DNA of 64,000 nucleotides from Cymodocea nodosa (Eukaryota; Streptophyta; Magnoliopsida; Alismatales; Cymodoceaceae), in NCBI GenBank assembly GCA_036874045.1, contig CM072338.1:13910501-13974500 (forward strand), given 5' to 3'. The translations under genes and the position numbers were made by a program. The notes under the pieces were generated by a model. The model was not told the origin of the DNA. It made no database searches and saw only the letters and a list, made by a program, of their open reading frames with translations. Below, in pieces: positions 46,850-56,930 of this stretch (position 1 is its first letter; the number at the start of each line of letters is the position of its first letter).

Positions 46850-47969
46850 TGTAGGATCGTCTGTATCACAAGAGACAGGTGAATTATGTCTTTAGTAATT
46901 AAATACTAGCGGATAAAACAAGAGTACAAAACACTCGTAAATGAAATTCTATTCTTTTATTTCAAGACAGAATTTACAATATCTTTTTAGCTCAATTCCC
47001 TTCTTGACGGTTTTGATACATTAATGTTCGATATACAATTCAAATAGGAAAACAAAGCTCTTATTCAAAACTAATTTTGAATTGTATATAACCTGATCTT
47101 TATGCACACAACTTCTTTCTTTCTCTTTACTCAGCTTCTATATCTCTTCTTCTCCAGTTGTCGAATTTCCAGACTTCTTACGTTTGCAACTCCTTTTCTA
47201 AAATTGCTTGGAATTTTGAACTTCTTCTGATGTTGGAGAATTTTTCAGAATATGAATATTCAAACTAAACTTTTCAGTTAGGGATCCGGATTGAATATTC
47301 AGACTTGGTTTTTGAAATTGGGATACTTTTTTGTAATGTAGCTCGTACTCTCTATTAGAAGTTGAACTTTGTTGTCTTTTACCTTCAGCATGTACATCCA
47401 CTTGATCCACAATCCATAATCCACTTACTAATTTTCTCTTTAATCCAAATTACTTTCTATTTTAATTTCCACTTTCTCCACTAACATTTTGAATTTCCAC
47501 GATCTCCACTTCGTAGATTCACCGAAACTTTATCTTCTTGGAGTCTTGTAGAATATCTTCTAGGTTTTCGATTTAGTCGAACATTTATCCTTTAAGTTCT
47601 GTAAAAACTCGAACACTTATCCTTTAACTCTTCTAGTTTTTGCACCTACAAAACACGTGACCAAACAAAGAAACTTATATGTTCGTTAGTCCTTTTATAA
47701 AACTCGAACAATTATCTATCCATACGTATAAAAACTCCAACAGTTATCTAACTATTCGACTTTTCATTATCGAACGCACATGAAAAACACGTGACAACTT
47801 AAAACATTAAAAACACACGTGCAGATAACCTTAACTATACGAGTTTTTAACATAAAGTATTCGACAAAAATGAAACGTTAATTATTCGAAAGTTTAACTA
47901 TCCGAAATGTTAACTATCCGAAAGTTTAAGTATTGCAAATCTAACTCTTCGGAAATCTTTAATTTATCC
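46850..47969 (-). repeat. 3' LTR of copia S3, lacking its first ~130 bp
   Basis: Ends CCTACA at 46850 (minus strand). It parallels the 5' LTR 51735-52981 block by block (same gatatacaattcaaatagg, cttctgatgttggagaatttttca and ttagggatccggattgaatattcag words), with scattered differences. It stops at the word aatttatcc (47961-47969), where the integrase-hinge sequence begins. Confidence 0.88.
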
Positions 47970-49225
47970 TATTTTCTTAGGTTCTAGCAAAGAAACAAAT
48001 GAATAAGCACCACAGATATTGACTACTGATGACCGAGTCCTAACTCCTTGATTAGGATCGCCTATTATCTGATCAATAGGATGAGATGAAGTATAACGCC
48101 AATTTCTATGTTATTCCACATTTTCTATAGGTATGACATTATTTTCTTCTAAATTTTCATCATTCAAACTTAGATTTCTTATTTCATTAGATAATCTATC
48201 AATTTCTCTATCAACATCATTTGGTACTATTTCTAGGAGAATTTATAAATCAAAATTTTCAGCATGTCTTAAATCCAAATGAGAATATTCATGAAATTTC
48301 ACATGTAGGGTTTCCTCAATGGTTTTTGTTGATTTATTATAAACTCTATATGCTTTAATTCTAATGAAATAACCAACAAAAATACCTTCATCTAATTTGG
48401 CTTTAAATTTGTCTCTTCATTCCTTAGTGTTTAAAATAAAACACTTACAGCCAAAGAGTTTTAAATAACTTATTTTGGGAACCTTGTTATACCATATCTC
48501 ATAACGAGTTTTATCTAAAATTGGTCTTAGATGCACTTTATTTATAACATAGCATGCTATATGAACTACTTCTACCCAAAAAGATAGGGGTAACTTATTT
48601 TCATTTAACATGGTTCTGGACATTTCCTGAAGTGATTTATTTTTACGTTCTACTATCCCATTTTGTGAAGGAGCTCTTGGAAATCAGTACCTATGATCTA
48701 TGCCTAATTCTTCACAAAATGTGTCCATTTGATCATTATCAAATTCTGTACCATGATCACTCCTAAGTTTTTGAATTTTAACATTTTGCTTGTTCTGAAC
48801 TTTATTACAGAATATCTTAAATATTTCAAAAACTTTAGTTTTATTAACTAGAAAATAGACCCAAGTGAATCTAGAATAGTCATCAACTAGTACAAAAGCA
48901 TAATGTATTAACCTCCTAGACTAGTTGTTCTAGTAGGTCCAAATAAATCCATACGCACTAGTTCTAATACTCTTTTGCTTGTTACTTCATTTAAGCATTT
49001 AAAGGATGTTTTACGTAATTTACCTAGTTGACATGCATCACACATAAACTCTTTCGAGTACTTAATACTAGGTAAACCTCTAACTAGATTCTTTTTAGAC
49101 AGCTTTTGTAATAATTTTAAGTTTGAGTGTCCTAGCCTTCTATTCCATAAAATGACTTCATCTGATTTTGCAATTAAACAAGCATTGTCTTTAATAATAT
49201 CAGAAGGTAAATTTCGAATACAAAC
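47970..49225 (-). pseudogene. Integrase and hinge of copia S3
   Basis: Same domain order as S2. Pre-integrase zinc region with CDACQLGKLRKTSFK near 49030; core with MDLFGP (first Asp) near 48950, RSDHGTEF near 48765 and a NGIVERKN-type Glu motif near 48650; then MSRTMLNENKLPLSFWVEVVHIACYVINKVHLRP and LKLFGCKCFILNTKE (48623-48417). Stops and a small insertion near 48905 break the core. The hinge (48290-48080) ends in the RNWRY.SSHPIDQIIGDPNQGVRTRSS segment before the deletion. Confidence 0.85.
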
Positions 49226-49560
49226 AGATCATTTCTTGTATGCAGTGAATAATATTTCGTTTGTAGACATGTCCATAATTTTGCAGGAATCTTTTTCAAA
49301 AATTACTCTATAAATCTTCATTAAAACAAGAACACTCAATAAATTAAAACCTAAGTTTTCCACTAATAAGACATCATTTATAAAGCATTTCTCAGTTACT
49401 TGAACCTTGTCAGACCCAAGGATATTTGTTTTGCTTTTATTTCCAAAGGTAACTTGTTTGTTCTTGGTCTTTGTTATTTTTGTAAGTAATCGTATATCTC
49501 CAGTCATGTGGCTGGATACTCCACTGTCTATTATCCATTTTGATTTGTGTACCTACAAAA
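49226..49560 (-). pseudogene. Aspartic protease of copia S3
   Basis: WIIDSGVSSHMTGDIRLL near 49530-49480 keeps the catalytic Asp-Ser-Gly, unlike the S2 copy. It is followed by QVTFGNKSKTNILGSDKVQVTEKCFINDVLLVENLGFNLLSVLVLMK, the typical protease body, in one open frame to 49229. Confidence 0.85.
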
Positions 49561-49799
49561 TAGTTAAAAAGAGATTTTATCTCTTGGAAACCATTTTTGA
49601 GTGGGTCCAAGAATTTTAGAGAGAGTCATATCAAAATAATCCATATTTTTAGACTTCAACTTATCTATTTTCTGATAATTATTCTTGCGTTTCTTTCTTT
49701 TAGTGTTATAATTATCAGAACATTTGTCTCTATGAAAACCAGAGTTGAAATTTTCATTTCTAACATTACTTGATTTTCAATATCCGATATTCTTTAAAT

Positions 49800-51576
49800 A
49801 TGAAGAAAATTGATCAAGAACATTAAAATTCTCAAATGTCTTAGCTTGATTCTTCTAAAGATTTCTTTTGAAATTCTTGCATCTTGTGCTATCATTTATA
49901 TGCTGCATTTTATCAACTTGCACATATTTTTCTCCCTTTTTAATCAAACATGGAATAGTTTTTCTCTTACTATTCTCAGTACTGGAAATAAAGACATTAT
50001 TTTTAGCAGTACCATCATGTAATATATAATTTTTAGAAGATGCATCATGTAAACCAATACCATAATTTTCTACATTTGATATTGTACTACTAAGTTCATT
50101 TGTTATAGCTTAACTATTATTCCATTTACTTAATATAGCCTTTTGATTGCAGACTTTAATCTTTAATACATCAATTTCTAAATTTAAATCAGTAATAGTT
50201 AGTTCTAGTTTCTAAATTTTGCAGATCATTTTCTTCTTATCAGCAATTAAATTTTCACAATCAGCATGCAATTTTCATTCTATAGTAGTGAACTTTAAAA
50301 TTTCCTGTGCATGCCTTTGATTTTCTTCTTTAAATTAATTCAACGTTGAGTTCAGAAAATCAATCTTATTTTCAGATTCATCTAGCATTTTCCTAGTGTC
50401 ATTTCTTTCTATTTTGACTTTTTTATTTTTTCTGGTCAGTCTATCGTATTCAACAAGCAAACCATCAAAACTATCAAAATTTGCATTTTTATCAAAGGAT
50501 ACCTCACTAGATTTTGCCATAAAGCATACATTTGCCAGATTTTCTTCTGAATTTGATGTTGATGATGATTCGTTGTCTGATGTTCAATCCTTTGTTTCTT
50601 CACTTTATGAAGCTCAAGAGTCATCCCACGTTACTTTAAGCGCCCTTCTCTTTCTGAATTTCTTATTCCTGAAATTCCACCTTGAATTCTTCTTATCTTT
50701 GTTGAGAGGACAATTAGTTTGAAAGTGACCCGGCTTATTGCACTTGTAGCATATACTTTTGTCTTTCGTGAATGACTTCTTCTCCATATCTCCAAATGTC
50801 TTTGCTGACCTGAAGTTCCTACGTTTCTTCAACAGATTTCTAAATTTTCTAGTCAACAATAGTAAATCATCGTTAGAATCACTAATGACTTTTGAGACTT
50901 TATCAACCTCAAAAGCCAGATCCCTTCTAGAATTTTTCCTTTTTGGATCTAAATGTTGTACTTCATAGGCTATCAGATTTCCTATGACATCATCGAGAGT
51001 ATATGTATTTAAGTCTTTGGACTCTTCAATAGATGTATTCTTCTGAGCCCAAATTTTAGTTAAAGATCTAAGGATCTTTCTTACCAAGTCTTTTTCCTTG
51101 AATTTCTTGCCTAAAGATTTTAATGAATTTACAATCTCAAGAAAACGGGAAAATATGTCAAAGATACATTCATTTTCGTGCATTGTAAAAAGCTCATATT
51201 TATGTACTAACATATTGATCTTAGATTCCTTGACCTGATTAGTACCTTCGTTGGCAACTTCTAATGCATGCCATATCTCATATGTAGTTTGATATGCAGG
51301 AACTTTATTAAATTGATCATGAGATAAAGTACAAAACAAAATGTTTAAACCTTTAGCATTTAGTGTCATTCACTCCTTTTTATCAAAACTCTAAGTATCA
51401 TAGGGAGTCGTAACTAACACTATAGGATTGCTAATTATATGCTATAATTTGAAATCAATTGACTAAAAGAATACTTTCATCCTATATTTCCAGTAGTCAT
51501 AATTGCTACCTTCGAACATAGGAGGACAATTAGTGGCATATCCTTCAGTCATAACTAAGATTTCAGAATTATCCAT
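49800..51576 (-). pseudogene. Gag of copia S3
   Basis: ATG at 51576 (MDNSEILVMTEG) begins the frame, which is interrupted near 51370-51480. The main frame 51369-50614 holds YEIWHALEVANEGTNQVKESKINMLVHKYELF, LEIVNSLKSLGKKFKEKDLVRKILRSL, LTRKFRNLLKKRRNFRSAKTFGDMEKKSF and the CCHC knuckle CYKCNKPGHFQTNC (about 50740). After a frame change the acidic, coiled-coil C-terminal part (50520-50335 and on to about 49900) follows. It is the best-preserved Gag of the family here. Confidence 0.9.
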
Positions 51577-51734
51577 TTTAAAAAGATGATCCGAAGTAAA
51601 TGACAGGAAAAATCGATTCCTAAATAGAGAAAGGCTTTTAATTATGATAATAATGAAAGCTCTAATACTAGTTGTAGCAGAGCGTAGTAAATCTGGAAAA
51701 AAAAAAAGTGAAAAATAGAAGCTCTGATACTAGT

Positions 51735-52981
51735 TGTAGGATCGTCTGTATCACAAGAAGTGGATGAATTGTGTCTTTGGTAATTAAATACTAGCGAATA
51801 AAACAAGAGCACAAAACACTCGTAAATGAAATTCTATTCTTTTATTTGAAGACAGAATTTACAATATCTTTTCAGCTCAATTCCCTTCTTGACGGTTTTG
51901 ATACAGTAATGGTCGATATACAATTCAAATAGGAAAACAAATCTCTTATTCAAAACTAATTTTGAATTGTATATAACCTGATCTTTATACACACAGCTTC
52001 TTTCTTTCTCTTTGCTCAGCTTTTGTATCTCTTCTTCTCTAGTTGTTGAATTTCCAGACTTCTTACATTTGCAGCTCCTTTTCTAAAATTGCTTGGAATT
52101 TCGAACTTCTTCTGATGTTGGAGAATTTTTCAAAATATGAATATACAAACTAAACTTTTCAGTTAGGGATCCGGATTGAATATTCAGACTTGATTTTTGA
52201 GATTAGGATCCTTTTTTGTAATGTAGCTCGTACTCTCTATTAGTAGTCGAACTCTGTTGTCTTTTACCTTCAGCATGTTCATCCACTTGATCCACAATCC
52301 ATAATCCACGTACTAATTTTCTCTTTAATCAAAATTACTTTCTATTTTAATTTCCACTTTCTCCACTAACATTTTAAATTTCCACGATCTCCACTTCGTA
52401 GATTCACCGAAGTTTTATCTTCTTTGAGTCTTGTAGAATATCTTCTAAGTCTTCCATTTAGTCGAACATTTATACTTTAAGTCCTGTAAAAACTCGAACA
52501 CTTATCCTTTAACTCTTCGAGTTTTTGCACCTACAAAACACGTGACTAAACAAAGAAACTTATCAGTTCGTTAGTCCTTTTATAAAACTCGAACAGTTAT
52601 CTATCCAAGCATATAAAAACTCGAACAGTTATCTAACTATTCGATTTTTCATTACCGAACGCACATGGAAAACACATGACAACTTAAAACATTAAAAACA
52701 CACATGCAGATAAGCTTAATATACGAGTTTTTAACATAAAGTTTTCGACAAAAATGAAATATTAACTATCCGAAAGTTTAACTATCCGAAACGTTAACTA
52801 TACGAAAGTTTAACTATTGCAAATCTAACTCTTCAGAAATCTTTAATTTATCCAACATAAAAATGAAACTTTCTGATAATCTGTTAACTATTATACTTAG
52901 AGAAATATACTTAGAGAATATTATGTAGACTTATTTAAATACGTTAATAAAGACTATATCATCAAAATTAAATACCTAACA
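51735..52981 (-). repeat. 5' LTR of copia S3, complete (1247 bp), with adjoining primer site
   Basis: TGTTAGGTATTT at 52981 and CCTACA at 51735. The primer site gctctgatactagt (51721-51734, plus strand) is complementary to tRNA-iMet (gctctgatacca). A second, degenerate copy of the LTR-end/primer-site words (gctctaatactagttgtagcag) lies 60 bp further inside at 51659-51680, a local duplication. Contains clustered taactatccgaaa words at 52765-52815. Confidence 0.9.
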
Positions 52982-53655
52982 CTTATTATGTATAAATCAG
53001 ATCTAAATGCAACTGATATATCTGTGACTAGATATATATATCCATCAAGTATGACATGCATGCTGTTAATTAAAGCTTTCTGTCCTAGATATATCATAGT
53101 ATTTTCAGTTTAAGATCTATTCAGAAAATTATACACACTTAAGCATAAATCTTCATCCCAATTTCTAGTTGATCTCCAATAATATAATTTTTCAGGAATG
53201 ATCAATTTTTTATCAAAAAAAATTAAAGCTGACTCACAATTTTCAGTTGGTACTTCATATCTATTAGGCCTTCCTATATTCCATTCTTCTCTAGTGATAG
53301 GATTTCTAACCAAAATATCAGGTAACAGAATTGCATACCTTAGTTTGATTCTGTAAATAATTAATCATTCATCCATCCCCATAATACGATCTATTCCTTC
53401 TAATGTATTAGGTGGAATTCCAACATTTTCTTCCATATTCAGATATTCATAGTTGATTGAACTATGATTAAATGACTTCCATAAAAATCCATCTCTAATC
53501 TTAGTCATTTTTACAGCTTATAGTCCGTGAAAATATTTTTCTCTAACACAGTCTTTAATTTCTTTTGATACACAACACAATCTACATAGATCTTTAGCTG
53601 ACAAGTTACTCAGTACTTCCCTCAGTGCATCCAGCGGTAATTTCATAAATTCCAT
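52982..53655 (-). pseudogene. F-box protein gene, 5' part (codons 1-224) in an LTR retrotransposon
   Basis: ATG at 53655. Residues 5-40 read KLPLDALREVLSNLSAKDLCRLCCVSKEIKDCVRE, a textbook F-box (LP...L.E.LS.L..KDL.R..CVSK), the Skp1-binding motif of SCF ubiquitin ligases. Later comes ILVRNPITREEWNIGRP, like the F-box-associated 'NP.T.EW' strand, and MHVILDGYIYLV. The frame has three in-frame stops (codon 46 TAA, one TGA near 53365 and one TAA near 53110) but no frameshift across 224 codons. It continues after the nested copia (46849-46379) for about 379 codons in all, the usual F-box protein length. It follows gag and an intron-like segment. Decayed, but once apparently full-length. Confidence 0.75.
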
Positions 53656-53666
53656 CTGTTATGATT

Positions 53667-53857
53667 CTGTATAACATAAAAAAAAAATTAATAGAGACAA
53701 AATTAACATAACTACTTCACACCCTCGTGGAGTTAGGTCATAACTCAATGCACTAAGTTCGTTGAGTTAAGTAATAACTCTACGAAACTACTAACTACAA
53801 TTAAGCTTATATTTTTTCTTTTTATATTTTTCTTCTTACTATATTATACATACTTAC
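53667..53857 (-). other. Putative intron between gag and the F-box gene (191 bp)
   Basis: On the minus strand, GTAAGTATG (donor, starting 53857) lies 16 bases after the gag stop, and a run of nine or ten T's followed by ATGTTATACAG (acceptor ending 53667) lies 11 bases before the F-box ATG. Both match plant consensus well and the size suits a plant intron. The segment also holds cgttgagtta/aactcaacgaa words typical of these LTRs. Confidence 0.5.
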
Positions 53858-53872
53858 TTCTGTTATATTGTT

Positions 53873-55081
53873 TCATTCAGCTACCCTCCCAAAGGAGGTA
53901 TCAATTTCATTAATAGTTCTATTGGCAGGGTTAGGTATTGCTTGCATTGGCAATCCTCCAGTAGGTTTAACTTCCATTGATTCCTTTTGTCTAGGAGGTA
54001 TATTTCTATTCTTATTTTGATTTTGCATTGTAGCATTTCCAAATACAAGATCTAGACGATTGTTTAATTGTTGGATTATCTTTTCTAATTTCTCTATTCT
54101 AGATCCTTGTTCAATTAATGCTTCATAACTTATATTCTTGTCATTTATATTTTCGCCTCTCTGAAAATTGTTGTTTCTTCAAGATAAATTCGGGTGATTT
54201 CTCCAATTAGGGTTATAAGAATTTCCAAAGTTATCTTTCTAGTTTCTAGCATAAATAATATCTAAAACATTAATGTTAACATTCTTTTCTGCTAGTTTCT
54301 AATTTAATGATAACTCTTCTATTTTCTTTGTTAATTCATTTAATTTAACTTCAAGCATAGTGCTTGAATCTATTTCATGCATTCCCCTAGGCAATATTCT
54401 TTTATCTGTAATAGCTTCAGCTGAGTTTTTCCACTATGCAGTTCTTTTTGCAAAGTTTTCTAAATATGCTCATGCTTCTTCACTATAGAGTTTTAAAAAT
54501 CCATTATGACAAGTAGATTCTAACAAAGATTTCGTTGAAACATCTATGCCTTCATAAATTATACCTATTAATTGTGCTTTACTCATTGCATGATGTGGAC
54601 ATTGAGTCAGTAAATCTTTAAAACTTTCAAAATATTTCCAGAATGATTCTCCCTGTTTTTGGCTGCACATTAATATTTCCTTTTTCTTTTTAATCATTTG
54701 ATGTGTTGAATAATATTTTTTCAGAAAAATAGAGCAAAATTCAGTTCATGCAGAAATTGAATCAGGCGATAGACTATATAACCATCTCTTAGCTGTGTCT
54801 TTTAAAGTAAAAGGGATATATCTAAGTTTAATAGCATCAAAACTCATGTTCGGCATTTTCATCATTTGACAAACTTCGTTAAATTCTCTTAGTAAATAAT
54901 AGGCATCTTCTCTTTCTAATCCATGAAAATGTGACAATTGACTAATATAATTAGATTTCAGTTCAAACATATCTACCTCAAAGCTTGGCAATCAGATGCA
55001 TGAAGGTTCATCAATTAATTCAGGATACAGAATTTTCTCTAATGGTTTAGCTATTAATTCCAATTTATGTACAGGATACAT
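53873..55081 (-). pseudogene. Athila-type Ty3/gypsy Gag in the F-box element
   Basis: A candidate ATG sits at 55081, right against LTR D. Blocks: KLELIAKPLEKILYPELIDEPSCI, FELKSNYISQLSHFHGLEREDAYYLLREFNEVCQMMKMPNM, IKLRYIPFTLKDTAKRWLYSLSPDSIS, GESFWKYFESFKDLLTQCPHHAMSKAQLIGIIYEGID, SYNPNWRNHPNLS and a C-terminal EKLEKIIQQLNNRLDLV helix, ending RVAE at 53876. These are typical of Athila/Calypso Gag. No CCHC knuckle is visible where one would be expected (about 54260-54300). Several stops, for example after SCI and ISA. Gag would form the particle that packages RNA. Confidence 0.85.
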
Positions 55082-56930
55082 GAATTAGCTATTAATTCCA
55101 ATTTGTGTTTTAACTGCAAGTGCACAATGCATACTGTATTTGTTGTGTACAAGTACATGTCGATCTCAAAGGGAGAGATAGAATAAAGTTGTGTACTGTT
55201 CCGATTTTTATATTGAAATTTATGTGTTCAGTAAAACACTCTGTTGAATTATAGTTAACACAACGGACCTAGTTCGTGGAGTTATGGTTAACTCAACGAA
55301 CTAACCTCGTGGACATAAGTTAACTCCACAAGTCTAACAATACTGTTAATTACAAAGGAATTCGGCCAACTATTAGGCGATTCCATAGATTGTAAATAGC
55401 ATCAATTAAGCTCTTTGATGCTAGCTAAGATCAGATTTATCATAATGTAACACTAGCATTCAGATATTTCAAACAGTAACCATTGAAATCTTCAAGTGTC
55501 TAGAACGAGTCAATTTCAGTAAATTATAAAACTATCATCTATTTTCTGAATCAATTAAACATAAAACATTCACAATACCAACAACGATAGCATTAATCAC
55601 AATACAAAACAAACAATACAACACTTACATACTAACTGTAAACACAAATAAGTAGTTGTTTTTGGTGTTTTTTTTTTTAATGTGTTCCTGAAGATGAATG
55701 AAAGGTGAAATGTATAAATCTCTATCGATAGTAAAAACTTCCGTCACTACATGTAACACAATTACACCACTAAAAATTTAATCACTTACAATCCTGTCTC
55801 CTCTCCCTATAGAATGCAAGTCTAAAATTGCAAGATGATCTCCTCCTTAGCATATTGACATGAACTCCAAACCAAGGCTAGAAGCTTTACGATCTCTTGA
55901 GATATGAACCGGTGATTGGTGAAAATGGCTTCCCTTCCCCCGACGTGATCACTCCTCATAGTGGTTGTCAAGCACCGTGTTTGGCTCAAAATCAACCCGA
56001 CATCAGGAAAGTATCCTCACAGACCTCTGATGGTTGGTGAAGGTGATGGTGTTGGTGTGGAGCTTCAGGGAACTTCCGACGCTGCCTGTAGTTAGTGTGG
56101 TTCTCCAACACACTTTGCACACACTTTTTCTACGTCTTTTATATTTCTTACAGTAGTAACTGATCCTGCTTAATTGATCGGTTAGATTTCCTTCATTCAT
56201 ATCAACGATGGTGATTTTTTCTTCATTCCACGAGTGAATTCCTACGTGATACATGTAATCGTGGTCTTCCTTCAAATGTCTTGTTTCTACAACTACTACA
56301 GTGGCATATTAGAAAATATATGGTCCATGGAATTACAGATAACTCAACGAACTTACTTCGTTGATTTAACTATAAAACACGTGCAATAAAGAAATAAGCA
56401 ACTAACCAAACGTATTACTTTAGTGTGTATTCATGTAACTCAACGCGTACAGTTATGCTAACTTAACGAGTTAAACATGTGCATCTCACGTGATATACTA
56501 AAGCATTTAAATTCAACACGTGCATAATTCTAACTTAACAAGTTCAGATATACAACTTACAGTTTTTACTTACTAACTTAACGAGTTGTTACTTGTACCT
56601 TTTACAAATTTAAGCCTTTAACTCAACGAGTTGTTACTGTGTACCTGCATATTCTTTTAGCATTTAAAACATAACTATTTGGTACATTAAATATAACTCT
56701 CCAAAATAACTAAAAATTCGGATACTTAAGAACTTCATAGCCTATAATTTACTGACAGTTCAAAATTATACAAAATTAACATTAATTCCCTGAAATTATG
56801 CAAATTATTTCATTAAAGCATATAATAGTGTAATTATAACATAATGGCTTAATTCTGATAAGATAAGCTAAATATTATGCAATAAACCATCATTTAACCG
56901 TTAATATAATGTACTTTTTAATTTTGAAGA
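55082..56930 (-). repeat. L-family LTR copy D (5' LTR of the F-box element), 3' end truncated
   Basis: The minus-strand start near 56930 (TCTTCAAAATTAAAAAG) is a mutated TGTTTAGAATGAAAAAG, lying inside Athila pol. The TATA box is at 56136-56143. Its antisense frame is stopped early. At the other end it lacks roughly the last 110 bp of copy A, and no primer site is found. The junction shows the identical 20-mer ttagctattaattccaattt at 55047-55066 (in gag) and 55085-55104 (in the LTR), 38 bp apart. Confidence 0.85.

Larger units (their letters stand above)
46850..52981 (-). mobile_element. S-family copia S3, both LTRs present, reverse transcriptase deleted
   Basis: 5' LTR 51735-52981, primer site 51721-51734, Gag, protease and integrase in order, then an abrupt jump at about 47969 from the hinge straight into the 3' LTR (46850-47969). 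The deletion removed reverse transcriptase, RNase H, the polypurine tract and the first 130 or so bases of the 3' LTR. Flanks are cttactat (46842-46849) and cttattat (52982-52989), 7 of 8 identical, consistent with a target duplication although copia usually makes 5 bp. The insertion split the F-box gene. Confidence 0.9.
42676..56930 (-). mobile_element. Pol-less L-family LTR element carrying gag and an F-box gene (with a nested copia)
   Basis: On the minus strand: LTR D (56930-55082), Athila-type gag (55081-53873), an intron-like segment (53857-53667), an F-box frame (53655-52982 and 46849-46379, split by nested copia S3), a 3' UTR of about 1.75 kb with a polypurine tract (46378-44626), and LTR C (44625-42676). 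The two LTRs are the same family and orientation. No protease, integrase or reverse transcriptase is present between them. Without the nested copia the element is about 8.1 kb. It could be a non-autonomous element mobilised by an Athila relative. The left end of C is atypical, so one-insertion origin is inferred, not proven. Confidence 0.6.
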
